Below, one piece after another: positions 18,091 to 25,895 of a stretch of DNA of 64,000 nucleotides. This DNA is from Fischerella sp. PCC 9431. GTDB lineage: Bacteria > Cyanobacteriota > Cyanobacteriia > Cyanobacteriales > Nostocaceae. A program made the translations under genes and the position numbers. The notes beneath the pieces are model-generated. The model made no database searches, was not told where the DNA came from, and saw nothing but the letters and a program-made list of their open reading frames with translations. Position 1 is the stretch's first letter. Every line of letters begins with the position of its first letter. The stretch is from assembly GCF_000447295.1 (NCBI RefSeq), contig NZ_KE650771.1:4912989-4976988 (forward strand), in the 5' to 3' direction.

Positions 18091-18493
18091 GAACTTACGC
18101 ACTGTACAGATTGTCTATTATGTGCATAAGGATATTTGGTTGTCTGGGAGTATTATCGATTTTAACCGAGTAATGATGGTTTTACGAGTGCGATCGCTAA
18201 GGACTTGTGTTGTGAACCAAAGCACTTGTGTTGTGAACGAAAGAACTTGTGTTGTGAACGAAAGCACTTGTGTTGTGAACGAACGCACTTGTGTTGTGAA
18301 CGAACGCACTTGTGTTGTGAACGAACGCACTTGTGTTGTGAACGAAAGAACTTGTGTTGTGAACGAACGCACTTGTGTTGTGAACCAAAGCACTTGTGTT
18401 GTGAACCAAAGCACTTGTGTTGTGAACGAAAGCACTTGTGTTGTGAACCAATCATTGTCCACATAATAGCCAATTCGTATAGTGCGTAAGTCC
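18091..18493. mobile_element. MITE-like element with 37-bp terminal inverted repeats and TA flanks
   Basis: Imperfect inverted repeats of 37 bases (18091-18127 and 18457-18493, about 30 matches; outer ends GAACTTACGCAC and the complement of GGACTTACGCAC) bound 403 bases. Each outer edge is flanked by TA (18089-18090, 18494-18495), the target duplication expected of IS630/Tc1-mariner elements. The interior holds no transposase but is almost filled by a 21-bp tandem array. It is best read as a non-autonomous element that captured, or grew, a minisatellite. Confidence 0.75.
18203..18454. repeat. 21-bp minisatellite, twelve copies
   Basis: Twelve units of 21 bases start at 18203, 18224 and so on to 18434. 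Each is ACTTGTGTTGTGAA plus 7 variable bases (CCAAAGC, CGAAAGA, CGAAAGC, CGAACGC). The unit is a multiple of three without stops, so all frames stay open; this is not evidence of coding. The reverse complement core CACAACACAAGT recurs in a six-copy array at 61775-61900. Confidence 0.95.
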
Positions 18494-18532
18494 TAACCAG
18501 TTAGTTATCACAGAAGAGCTAGATAACTGATA

Positions 18533-18553
18533 ACTGTTCACTGTTCACTGTTC
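18533..18553. repeat. ACTGTTC heptamer repeat
   Basis: Three copies of ACTGTTC overlapping the stop codon of the small membrane-protein gene. Confidence 0.75.
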
Positions 18554-18886
18554 TTCTTGGCTGACAGGTTGTACCCATGCAGGTAGAACTTGATTTAGCC
18601 AAGTAACCTTATCAGGATTAAGCATCAATTCAATACTAACCCAGGCAAAAACCACAACTAAGCAAGCGCTACCTAATAAGATGGCGATCGCCACTTTTGA
18701 CGCCAATCCAGAGGAATTTTTCTGAATCTTAACTTTTCGACGCAAAAGTGGACGCCCGTCTGGCTGAGAACTTTGTGTAGGATCTTGAGATGTTTTGATG
18801 ACTTTTTTAGATTTTTTGACAATTCGTTTTTTAATTTTATTGACAGTAGATGCTTGTGGTGCTGGATTTGGTGGGCGGTTAACCAT
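18545..18886 (-). CDS. Small single-span membrane protein, hypothetical
   Basis: The 113-residue product has a basic, disordered N-terminal half (KIKKRIVKKSKKVIK, RPLLRRKVKIQK), one transmembrane helix (VAIAILLGSACLVVVFAWVSI, about residues 66-86) and a short C-terminal tail. The charge bias predicts a cytosolic N-terminus that may contact nucleic acid or membrane lipids. I know no function. The stop codon lies inside ACTGTTC heptamer repeats (18533-18553), so the C-terminus (VSQEEQ) may have been set by repeat insertion. Confidence 0.65.
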   Translation of the reverse strand: MVNRPPNPAPQASTVNKIKKRIVKKSKKVIKTSQDPTQSSQPDGRPLLRRKVKIQKNSSGLASKVAIAILLGSACLVVVFAWVSIELMLNPDKVTWLNQVLPAWVQPVSQEEQ

Positions 18887-19277
18887 ACTTAATTTTTCAG
18901 TAAATCTCGCAATATTTTTGATTCTTTTTTTCTTTTATACTCCCATTCTTGAGATCTTGCCCAGAAAAAAAAGTGTAAATTTGTACAAACCGGTAATTTT
19001 ACTAATGACGTTAAAAACTTATTTTGAATAAGTTCTAACGTTGTGTGTGTGAGCAAAGTGTAAAAATTTGAACGAAAGTCAAAGTAGGGTAATTGCGTAC
19101 GCATTAGTAGCGATAGTTAACGGATTTTCCACGCCAGCGATCGCTATTCCCGCACAAAAGCTGGGAGAATTAGCGGAGAGTTTTTCCTCTAGTTCTCCTC
19201 TTTCCTTAGCAGTATCAGATGATCTGTAAATTATCATCAGCCGTAAAATCAATTTCTGGCTGATAGCTTAAACCTAC
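18887..19277. other. Intergenic region without recognisable gene
   Basis: 391 bases between two minus-strand genes. I see an A/T-rich first part, one HIP1-like site near 19138 and a weak hairpin around 19168-19202, but no gene or clear promoter. Confidence 0.5.
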
Positions 19278-20549
19278 TTAAACAGGTTGATTTTTTATAG
19301 TTTTATCTTCCACACCTTCATACTCTAACTCTAATTTTTCCATACAGATTTGTTCGTAGCGTTGACCTGCGCTTTCCCAAGTAAATTCATGTTCGATTAA
19401 TTTTCTACCGTTATAAGATAATTCATCTCGTAGTTGTGAGTTAGTAAATAAGTGACTAATGGCGCTAATATATTCAGCAGGATAATTTGATCGTAGTGCG
19501 GTGAGTTGAACATTTGCGCCATCCACCGCTAATCCTTCTAAACCGTGATCGCTCCCTACTACTGGTACACCAGCAGCCATTGCTTCTAAGGTTTTATTTT
19601 TAATTCCAAATCCTGTCCGCATCGGTACAACACAGACAGTAGCTTTATGCAAGTACTCTACCATCGAAGGTACACGTCCGGTAACAGTAATTCCTGGTTT
19701 TGTTTGCAGTGCTAAAACTTCTGGTACAGGACGAGAACCAACGATATCAAAAGTTGCATCTGGATAACGTTGTTGAACTTTTGGTAAAACTTCGTTGCTG
19801 AAAAAGCAGACAGCATCTATATTGGCTAAATTATCCATCGCACCGATAAAAACTAAACGGTGTCCTCCTGGATCACTGATCCGGTAAGGAAATGACTCTA
19901 AATCCACACCATTAGGAATAACGGAAATCTCAGCATCGGGATTAAATTCTTGCAGTTGAATTTTATCTTCTTGTGTTGTCGCTGCGATCGCTGAAAATTT
20001 AGAGCAGTAGCGTTGTTCGTAGCTTCGTAATAAAGGTAAATTAATTCTATCCCGCCAAGGATTTTCAGAAATCCCAATTTCTAGCTGGTTACGACAGGTT
20101 CCATAGACAGAACTATGGACATTAACTATAGTTCTTACCTGTTTTTTAAAATGGGGTTTTATATAAATTTCATTAGCACTATGTTCACAGGTAATAACAT
20201 CACATTTACCTGCTTGCACAAAATTATCAATCCACTCTTGCATCTCCACAGAATATCGATTTAAGACGCTTGGTGGAACTCCATCTCGCCAAAAATTGGT
20301 GAGGCGTTGAATCTTCTTAATTATACCGCCACTCGTTCCAAAATCAGGAGGACGGTTAAATACCACTAAATTATTTACCCAATTTTGTAACTCTGTAATC
20401 TCTGCATCTGTAACATCAGCTTCCCGTTGAGTTACTAGCGTAATAGCATGGCGTTGACGAAGATACTTAAGTAGGTTAAACGTTCGTACTTGCGTTCCTC
20501 CCCGCGTTGGTGGATAAGGAAAAGTAGAAGATAACATCAAAATGTTCAT
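19278..20549 (-). CDS. Glycosyltransferase family 4 protein
   Basis: The 423-residue protein has the two-Rossmann GT-B layout of GT4 retaining transferases. The N-terminal acceptor half starts MNILMLSSTFPYPPTRGGTQ, with its glycine-rich loop. The C-terminal donor half shows SVIPNGVDLESFPYR, LVFIGAMDNLANIDA, the VCVVPMRTGFGIKNKTLEAM segment with the conserved Glu of the EX7E-type motif, and AAGVPVVGSDHG. It uses a nucleotide sugar to extend a polysaccharide or glycolipid at the cytosolic membrane face. It is divergent from two further glycosyltransferase genes, so the three probably serve one surface-glycan pathway. Donor and acceptor cannot be told. Confidence 0.93.
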   Translation of the reverse strand: MNILMLSSTFPYPPTRGGTQVRTFNLLKYLRQRHAITLVTQREADVTDAEITELQNWVNNLVVFNRPPDFGTSGGIIKKIQRLTNFWRDGVPPSVLNRYSVEMQEWIDNFVQAGKCDVITCEHSANEIYIKPHFKKQVRTIVNVHSSVYGTCRNQLEIGISENPWRDRINLPLLRSYEQRYCSKFSAIAATTQEDKIQLQEFNPDAEISVIPNGVDLESFPYRISDPGGHRLVFIGAMDNLANIDAVCFFSNEVLPKVQQRYPDATFDIVGSRPVPEVLALQTKPGITVTGRVPSMVEYLHKATVCVVPMRTGFGIKNKTLEAMAAGVPVVGSDHGLEGLAVDGANVQLTALRSNYPAEYISAISHLFTNSQLRDELSYNGRKLIEHEFTWESAGQRYEQICMEKLELEYEGVEDKTIKNQPV

Positions 20550-20686
20550 AAAGGAATTTATTTGGGAACAATATTAATCAGTGTAGTGATGTATATAGAA
20601 TGACCTGTTGATATAGTTTATGTCATCATCTTGAACTCTATGTATCTGAGCTAGTTATAAATTCAATCTCAAGAGCATTTTTCCGT

Positions 20687-21706
20687 ATGAAAAAAGCTGG
20701 TATTTATACTCTTGCCAATGATGCTGTTTATGATCAGTTAGTCGCATTATTAAATAGTATTGAAAGAAATATTAGCCCAGAAATTCCAGTTTGTATCATT
20801 CCCTATAATCAACAATTAAATAAAATTACCGAAGAAATCAAGTTTAGACCTTATGTCAGTCTTTTTGACAATTGGAAGTCAATTCAACGTTGGGATGATT
20901 TTGTCAATCAAGTATGGGATGCTCATCCTAGAGCTAAACAATCCCAGCTAACTCGTCCTGGCTGGTATAAAGGTTTTGTCCATAGAAAACTCGCTGCGTT
21001 TGATGGAGATTTTGAAAGATTTATATTTTATGATGCTGATAGCTTAGTGATGAAACCAATTGATGATGTCTTAACAAAACTAGACAATTACGATTTAGTT
21101 TTTGATGATTGGGAACATGACAAGCCTGAAGCCGCTACAGATATTAATCTTAAACTTGCAGCAAGTGCAACTAGTCTTACCGAAGCTCAATTACGTTCTA
21201 GAATTCATTGCAATAGTTTTTTTGGTTCTCATCAGGGACTATTTGGAAGGGAAGAATTAAATAATTTCATGTATCGCCTAATTGAAAAAAGAGAAATCGA
21301 ATGGATTAATCAAAAGTTCTGGTGGTCAAGTTCAGCATTATTCAATTACATGACTATAGATAATAAGTATTCTGTATTTAACTATACTCTTAGTCCTAAT
21401 AGTCAAGACAGAACTGGAAACTGTGCAAATGCAGATCCGTTTGTAAATATTGATAATATCCTTTACAACCAAGAGGATTTAAAACCTATTCATCGCATTC
21501 ATTATATGAGCTATCCTGCAAGTGATTTTGCTTGTTTATGTCGTGGTGAAGATGTTGATATTCGTTATCGCGAGGAGTTTTTGTATTATAGATTTATGAA
21601 ACAAAAAGAGCATAAACCACAGCAATTTAAAGCGCCTAGCTTGAAGTCAAAAACGAATCGAATTTTTAAAAGATGTATGAATAAAATAAAAAGATCTATT
21701 GCTTGA
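20687..21706 (+). CDS. Putative glycosyltransferase (Npun_R2821/R2822-like family)
   Basis: The 339-residue product starts MKKAGIYTLANDAVYDQLVA, resembling GT-A-fold transferases of the GT8 kind. It carries the acidic metal-binding motif FIFYDADSLVM (DxD, about residue 118). A family of this type is known from Nostoc (Npun_R2821/Npun_R2822) without assigned chemistry. The C-terminal 40 residues are basic and may touch the membrane. It lies 58 bases ahead of a GT2 gene in the same direction, so both probably form an operon for surface-glycan synthesis. The ATG at 20687 opens the first beta strand directly. Confidence 0.8.
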   Translation: MKKAGIYTLANDAVYDQLVALLNSIERNISPEIPVCIIPYNQQLNKITEEIKFRPYVSLFDNWKSIQRWDDFVNQVWDAHPRAKQSQLTRPGWYKGFVHRKLAAFDGDFERFIFYDADSLVMKPIDDVLTKLDNYDLVFDDWEHDKPEAATDINLKLAASATSLTEAQLRSRIHCNSFFGSHQGLFGREELNNFMYRLIEKREIEWINQKFWWSSSALFNYMTIDNKYSVFNYTLSPNSQDRTGNCANADPFVNIDNILYNQEDLKPIHRIHYMSYPASDFACLCRGEDVDIRYREEFLYYRFMKQKEHKPQQFKAPSLKSKTNRIFKRCMNKIKRSIA

Positions 21707-21764
21707 TCTGAGGTTGCAGCTAAAGCTACTAAATCTATTGTTTGGCGAACACAGATAGGATTAT

Positions 21765-22712
21765 ATGCCCAAAATTAGTATTTGCATTCCAACTTTTAAC
21801 CGAGTTCAACTTCTACCTTTTGCTATTGACAGTGTACTACAACAAACTTATCAAGATTTAGAATTAATCATCTGTGATGATGGTTCTCGTGATGGTACAC
21901 CCAAATTAATTTCACAATATACAGATAGCCGAATTAGATATATTCGACATTCGCAAAATATTGGTAAAAGCAATAATATGCGGTCTGGTTTTGAGGCTGC
22001 TACAGGTGAATATTTTATCAAATTTGATGATGATGACAGATTAACACCAGATTTCTTAGAACGTACGGCTACGATTTTAGAGCAAGATCATAGTATTGAT
22101 TTTGTGGGTACTGATCATTGGATTATTGATATTAACAATATTAGAGATGAAGCCAAAACTCAAGAAAATTCTCTTCGCTGGGGTAGAGCAAATTTAGCAG
22201 CAGGTATTGTAGAGAATTTATTAGAAGTAGTCTTTATTCAGCAAAGCTTTCAAATTGGTGCAACTCTATTTCGTCGTCAAACTTTATCAGAATTGGGATT
22301 TATGCAACCTAATTGGCAAAATTGCGAGGACAATGATTTATTTGTGCGCCTCGCTTTGGCAGGTAAAAAGGGTTATTATTTACCAGAGTTATTGATGGAA
22401 TATCGCGTGCATTCAGAACAGCAAGGAATTAATCGCGCTATTCCTTATTTGCAAGATAAATTGCGGTATTTAAGTAGTTATAAATTCGAGTCAGATAAGT
22501 TAGAGAAAATTAGGTTACAACGTCTTGCTGAAACACAGTTATTGTTAGGTTTGCGGTTAATTGAAAAAGGAGAAATTCAAAAAGGTAAAGAGTTAGTTGT
22601 TGCAGGTAAGTCTTTTTCTCACATTAAAGCATGGACTGGGTTTGGGTTATCGTTGTTACCCAAAGGTGTGAGAGATAAGGGGTTTGAGGTATTGCGACAG
22701 GTGCGAGGGTAA
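21765..22712 (+). CDS. Glycosyltransferase family 2 protein
   Basis: The 315-residue product is a GT-A inverting transferase. The start MPKISICIPTFNRVQLLPFA is diagnostic, the nucleotide site is LIICDDGSRDGT, and the DxD-type metal motif is IKFDDDDRLTPDF (about residue 92). ENCEDNDLF-like NCEDNDLFVRLA supplies the catalytic acidic residue. The C-terminus has no membrane span. It is co-directional with the preceding transferase and ends one base before a convergent gene. Donor and acceptor are unknown. Confidence 0.93.
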   Translation: MPKISICIPTFNRVQLLPFAIDSVLQQTYQDLELIICDDGSRDGTPKLISQYTDSRIRYIRHSQNIGKSNNMRSGFEAATGEYFIKFDDDDRLTPDFLERTATILEQDHSIDFVGTDHWIIDINNIRDEAKTQENSLRWGRANLAAGIVENLLEVVFIQQSFQIGATLFRRQTLSELGFMQPNWQNCEDNDLFVRLALAGKKGYYLPELLMEYRVHSEQQGINRAIPYLQDKLRYLSSYKFESDKLEKIRLQRLAETQLLLGLRLIEKGEIQKGKELVVAGKSFSHIKAWTGFGLSLLPKGVRDKGFEVLRQVRG

Positions 22713-22713
22713 A

Positions 22714-23403
22714 CTAGCGATTCTCAGGAGTAGTGGGACTTGGTTGGTATATTGGTTTTGATGTAAATTGACTAATTGCGAATAATATACCAAGTGTTAA
22801 CGCTACACATACAGATGCGATCGCTATAATGTTGATTTTACGAACACTAAGTTTTCCTTGTTGATATGCCGTGTTAGTTATACTAATTTCACGTTTAGAC
22901 TGCTCTAAAATAGATTGGAGAGCATTGATCTCAATATCTTCTAATTTATTAAATAACTCTTGTCTAAAAGCATTTTCTAAGATTTTTACTTTCTCCTCTG
23001 GAGATGCTTGAGCAAGTTCCCTTTTAATAATTTCATATGGATTAGTTTGTCTCAGAGGTTGTGATGATTGACTATGAGGAATTGACGGTTTTATTTGCTC
23101 GTTTCGTGAAATATCTTTTTTTGTATATCTATAAATACTCTCTTGCTTTGTAGTGTGTGATGTTTTAGCTTGAGAAGTAGGCGATTGGTTTGATGAATTC
23201 TCAGTATTACTTTTGTTACTTACCTTTAATGACCATTTATAGTCATTATCTTGGACAACCCGATACTTTAATGAAGAGTAAAGATAGTGGTTTATTTCTC
23301 GTCTTTCTACTCCAAGCATTTTAGCAATATCTATTGCTCTTAGGGGTGTACCACGTTGCAAAACTTCAATTATTTTAGATTCTAAGTCATCCATATGGCT
23401 CAA
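22714..23403 (-). CDS. Membrane protein with N-terminal Z-alpha-like winged helix
   Basis: The 229-residue product has three parts. Residues 5-60 form a winged helix closely patterned like Z-alpha (Z-DNA/Z-RNA binding) domains: RREINHYLY gives Arg34, Arg35, Asn38 and Tyr42, matching the Lys-Lys-x-x-Asn-x3-Tyr recognition helix, and Trp57 in the wing (YKWSL) fits the conserved Trp. Residues 60-130 are polar and low in complexity, 130-185 helical. A single membrane helix (INIIAIASVCVALTLGILFAI) leaves a short tail. The wing is about 3 residues shorter than in ADAR1 and lacks its prolines, so ordinary DNA binding is possible. It is last in the operon with ParB- and ParA-like genes (50-base gap). 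Confidence 0.7.
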   Translation of the reverse strand: MSHMDDLESKIIEVLQRGTPLRAIDIAKMLGVERREINHYLYSSLKYRVVQDNDYKWSLKVSNKSNTENSSNQSPTSQAKTSHTTKQESIYRYTKKDISRNEQIKPSIPHSQSSQPLRQTNPYEIIKRELAQASPEEKVKILENAFRQELFNKLEDIEINALQSILEQSKREISITNTAYQQGKLSVRKINIIAIASVCVALTLGILFAISQFTSKPIYQPSPTTPENR

Positions 23404-23453
23404 ATTTTTAATCTGATTAAATGACTATGTAATATGAAATTCAATATTTAGTT

Positions 23454-24161
23454 TTATGTATTAATTCCTTCGGAAAAATTATCAATAATTTTGATTATTG
23501 TTTTGTCACCCAAGCCTTTAATACGTTCAACGACATTACTAAAAGATGTATATCTACCTTTCTTACGCTCGTTGACTATAGCTTCAATTATTTGAGTTTT
23601 AATATTTATCCGTTTTAACTTAGAAGTTAAGTCAGTTAAACTGAAGTTATTAAGTGCTTCCAAAGGTTCAATTTGTTTGGGAAGACTAGCTTCAATTTTA
23701 TTCAGTCTATCACTAATTTTTTGGATTTCATGTCTAAACTCCGCCTGTACTTCACTCATACGTTTTTCAAATCTAGATTCTAGATTGGTGACACGAGATT
23801 CTATGTTAGTAGTTCTTAAGTCCATATTTCCATTATTGCCAATCTCAGGTTTTGACTCTCTAAAAATTCTAATTTGTTCTGTAATAGAGTCCTCGTTTTC
23901 AGGCTCCATAATAAATACTCCTATCATCTCTCCTTTGCGAGGATCTATCTCTCTAGCTCTAGCAGCAGCATAGTATTCAAAATCCCCATCTAATACCTCG
24001 TATGACTGAAGACTTGTTCTACGAACTACTATAGGATTAATTATTCCTTCAGATTTCAAGATCAACTGAGCAGCCTGTTCAAGTTCATCATCAGTAAAAT
24101 TTGAGCGAGGTTTAGTAGAAGTTATTTTCTTGACAGCAACCAGTGAAGTTGATAGTTTCAT
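23454..24161 (-). CDS. ParB-like protein with coiled coil and C-terminal HhH
   Basis: The 235-residue product has a ParB/sulfiredoxin-type N domain (residues 10-90: SEGIINPIVVRRTS, YEVLDGDFEYYAAARARE). This matches ParB in the strand QPIVVR but has DGDFEYY where CTP-binding ParB proteins have GERRWRA, so CTP use is uncertain. Residues 115-160 form a heptad coiled coil (IESRVTNLESRFEKRMSEV). The C-terminus (FSNVVERIKGLGDKTIIKII) is a helix-hairpin-helix, a non-sequence-specific DNA-binding motif. No central ParB HTH is seen. Its ATG directly abuts the stop of the ParA fusion gene, so the two are translationally coupled and surely act together. Confidence 0.8.
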   Translation of the reverse strand: MKLSTSLVAVKKITSTKPRSNFTDDELEQAAQLILKSEGIINPIVVRRTSLQSYEVLDGDFEYYAAARAREIDPRKGEMIGVFIMEPENEDSITEQIRIFRESKPEIGNNGNMDLRTTNIESRVTNLESRFEKRMSEVQAEFRHEIQKISDRLNKIEASLPKQIEPLEALNNFSLTDLTSKLKRINIKTQIIEAIVNERKKGRYTSFSNVVERIKGLGDKTIIKIIDNFSEGINT

Positions 24162-25550
24162 TTAACACATTCCTATTTTTTCTAAAACCTCTTTTGCTAA
24201 CAATTCAAATTCTTGGGACGAAGTTGAGTCTGATTTAAAATCTAGTATTGAGATTGGATCAGCAACTTCTATACTGCCAATAATTTGAAAGTTTTCTGCA
24301 CATTTAGCTAAATCATCTCTTTCATAAATTACTGTATCCATGACTTTCAGACCATATCTTTGCGGAATTTTTTCTATTCGTCTAGGTAAAGTATGTCTTA
24401 CAAATTGATTATTTGTTGATATTTTACAAGCAAGAACACCTAGAATTTCAATTGGTGGTTTTTTTATCTGCTTTCTAAATCCATTAATGGTCTTGATAAA
24501 TTTCTTGACATTATTTAATCCTTGATTAGCAAAAGGCTTCAAATCTGAGGGAATAATAAGATAATCAGTGGCGATTAAAGCAATTCGTGCATAAAAATTT
24601 AAAGAAGGTGGTGTATCTATAAGGACTACATCATATTTATCTTTGACTTCACCTAATTTATCGATTAATATCAATCGACTGTAATCAAGAGCATTCAAAT
24701 CTGTTTCATTCTCCATTAAATCAATATGTGCTGGTATAACCTCAATCTCTGGAGTACAGAAATTCGATTTTCTTGCTACTTCTGAAATAGGATAAAATTC
24801 TTCAGATTGTAGGACATGCAGAACATTAGAATCTTTAATATCGTCGAATTCTTCGTCATCAAATTTAACTAAGCCTGTAGCGAATGTAGTATTAGCTTGG
24901 CTATCTAGATCTATTACTAAAACCCTTTTCCCTTTCTTTCTAATAGCAGCAGCGAGATTAACTACTGTAGTTGTTTTACCAACACCACCTTTATTGTGAT
25001 AAACCGCAATTATTTTCATAGAATGCTGCCTCTTTTTTAAATAAATACAATCACTTACTTGAAATTCCTGCTGAAGAAGGGGAGATATTTTAGGCAATTG
25101 ATTAGCATCTCTATTTATTTCTCTTAGATTATCTCTACCAATCAAAGTCTTTATTTCATGTATTTTGATATCAACTTCTTTGCCATAACACTGAAATACT
25201 AAATTTATGTCTTGTCCAAACTTTTGATAAATTCTAATTTCCTTACCATTAGTGAGTAACCCATATTCTGCATTCAAGATTGTTAAATAATGCCTAAGTC
25301 GAAGAATATGATGATTTAAATTCTGTTTAGGGTGCTTGGCTTCCATCACAACGCGTAGGTGCGATCGCTTGCCAAATGCTAAGAAATCTAAACGGATACT
25401 GCCAACAACCACTTCTTGATGCCAAGTATCAGGAGTATAACCCAGCTGTGGTAATAAATACTGAACAATAAGTTTACTTTCTACTTCGCTTTCGTTACGG
25501 CAAAGTTCAGGATTAAAAGACAATCTCTTTCTACCTCTACCAAACTGCAA
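24162..25550 (-). CDS. Fusion of HSDR_N/PD-(D/E)xK nuclease-like domain and ParA ATPase
   Basis: The 462-residue protein joins two families. Residues 15-130 look like the N-terminal domain of type I restriction HsdR subunits and its PD-(D/E)xK relatives: ESKLIVQYLLPQLGY, RLDFLAF (Asp55), VVMEAKHP (Glu70, Lys72), YGLLTNGKEIRIYQK. From residue 178 (MKIIAVYHNKGGVGKTTTVV) it is a deviant-Walker ParA/Soj ATPase with VIDLDSQANTTFATG and VLIDTPPS. Such ATPases form DNA-bound, ATP-dependent gradients moved by ParB. An internal ATG at 25019 with AAGAGG 9 bases upstream (25029-25034) could give a separate 285-residue ParA. First gene of a three-gene operon. Confidence 0.85.
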   Translation of the reverse strand: MQFGRGRKRLSFNPELCRNESEVESKLIVQYLLPQLGYTPDTWHQEVVVGSIRLDFLAFGKRSHLRVVMEAKHPKQNLNHHILRLRHYLTILNAEYGLLTNGKEIRIYQKFGQDINLVFQCYGKEVDIKIHEIKTLIGRDNLREINRDANQLPKISPLLQQEFQVSDCIYLKKRQHSMKIIAVYHNKGGVGKTTTVVNLAAAIRKKGKRVLVIDLDSQANTTFATGLVKFDDEEFDDIKDSNVLHVLQSEEFYPISEVARKSNFCTPEIEVIPAHIDLMENETDLNALDYSRLILIDKLGEVKDKYDVVLIDTPPSLNFYARIALIATDYLIIPSDLKPFANQGLNNVKKFIKTINGFRKQIKKPPIEILGVLACKISTNNQFVRHTLPRRIEKIPQRYGLKVMDTVIYERDDLAKCAENFQIIGSIEVADPISILDFKSDSTSSQEFELLAKEVLEKIGMC

Positions 25551-25895
25551 TTGTTGGAAAGCATTACAATATAGTTGTGTTTATTTACACTTTACCACTT
25601 ATAGCACAATTAAATTATTTTGTGTAATAAAAATTACTTAAAACTTTCAAATCAAAATATTTAAATAAGTATTTTTACATACTAAGCATCATTCGGAATT
25701 CATTATTTTAGCTTTTAAATAAAAGATCAGTACCTATGGAATAAACCAAACGCGCCCCTCGCTGGTATAATGCTGACTGCTCAATCAATAATTATTTTCG
25801 CAAGTCGGAAAATCTTAAAATTACCAAAAGTTTTGGCTCAACAACAAAAAATTTATGTCAATTAGATGGGAATGCGTTATTAAAGGACTTAGCTA
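25551..25895. promoter_or_regulatory. Divergent promoter region of the two ParA genes
   Basis: This 345-base AT-rich region must hold the promoters of the minus-strand ParA fusion operon and the plus-strand ParA gene. A TGGTATAAT extended -10 (hexamer 25766-25771) points toward the plus-strand gene, leaving a leader of about 120 bases. No clear iterated ParB-site-like repeat is visible. Confidence 0.4.

Noticed and set aside
18203-18454. CRISPR array
   Set aside because: Units are 21 bases with only 7 variable bases, far too short for repeat plus spacer, and no cas genes are near.
18118-18489. Long open frames in several phases on both strands through the 12-copy array, giving TTQV- or VVNE-type repeat proteins
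   Set aside because: The 21-base unit is a multiple of three without stop codons, so open frames arise automatically; no start signal, no conserved flank and all frames are equally open.
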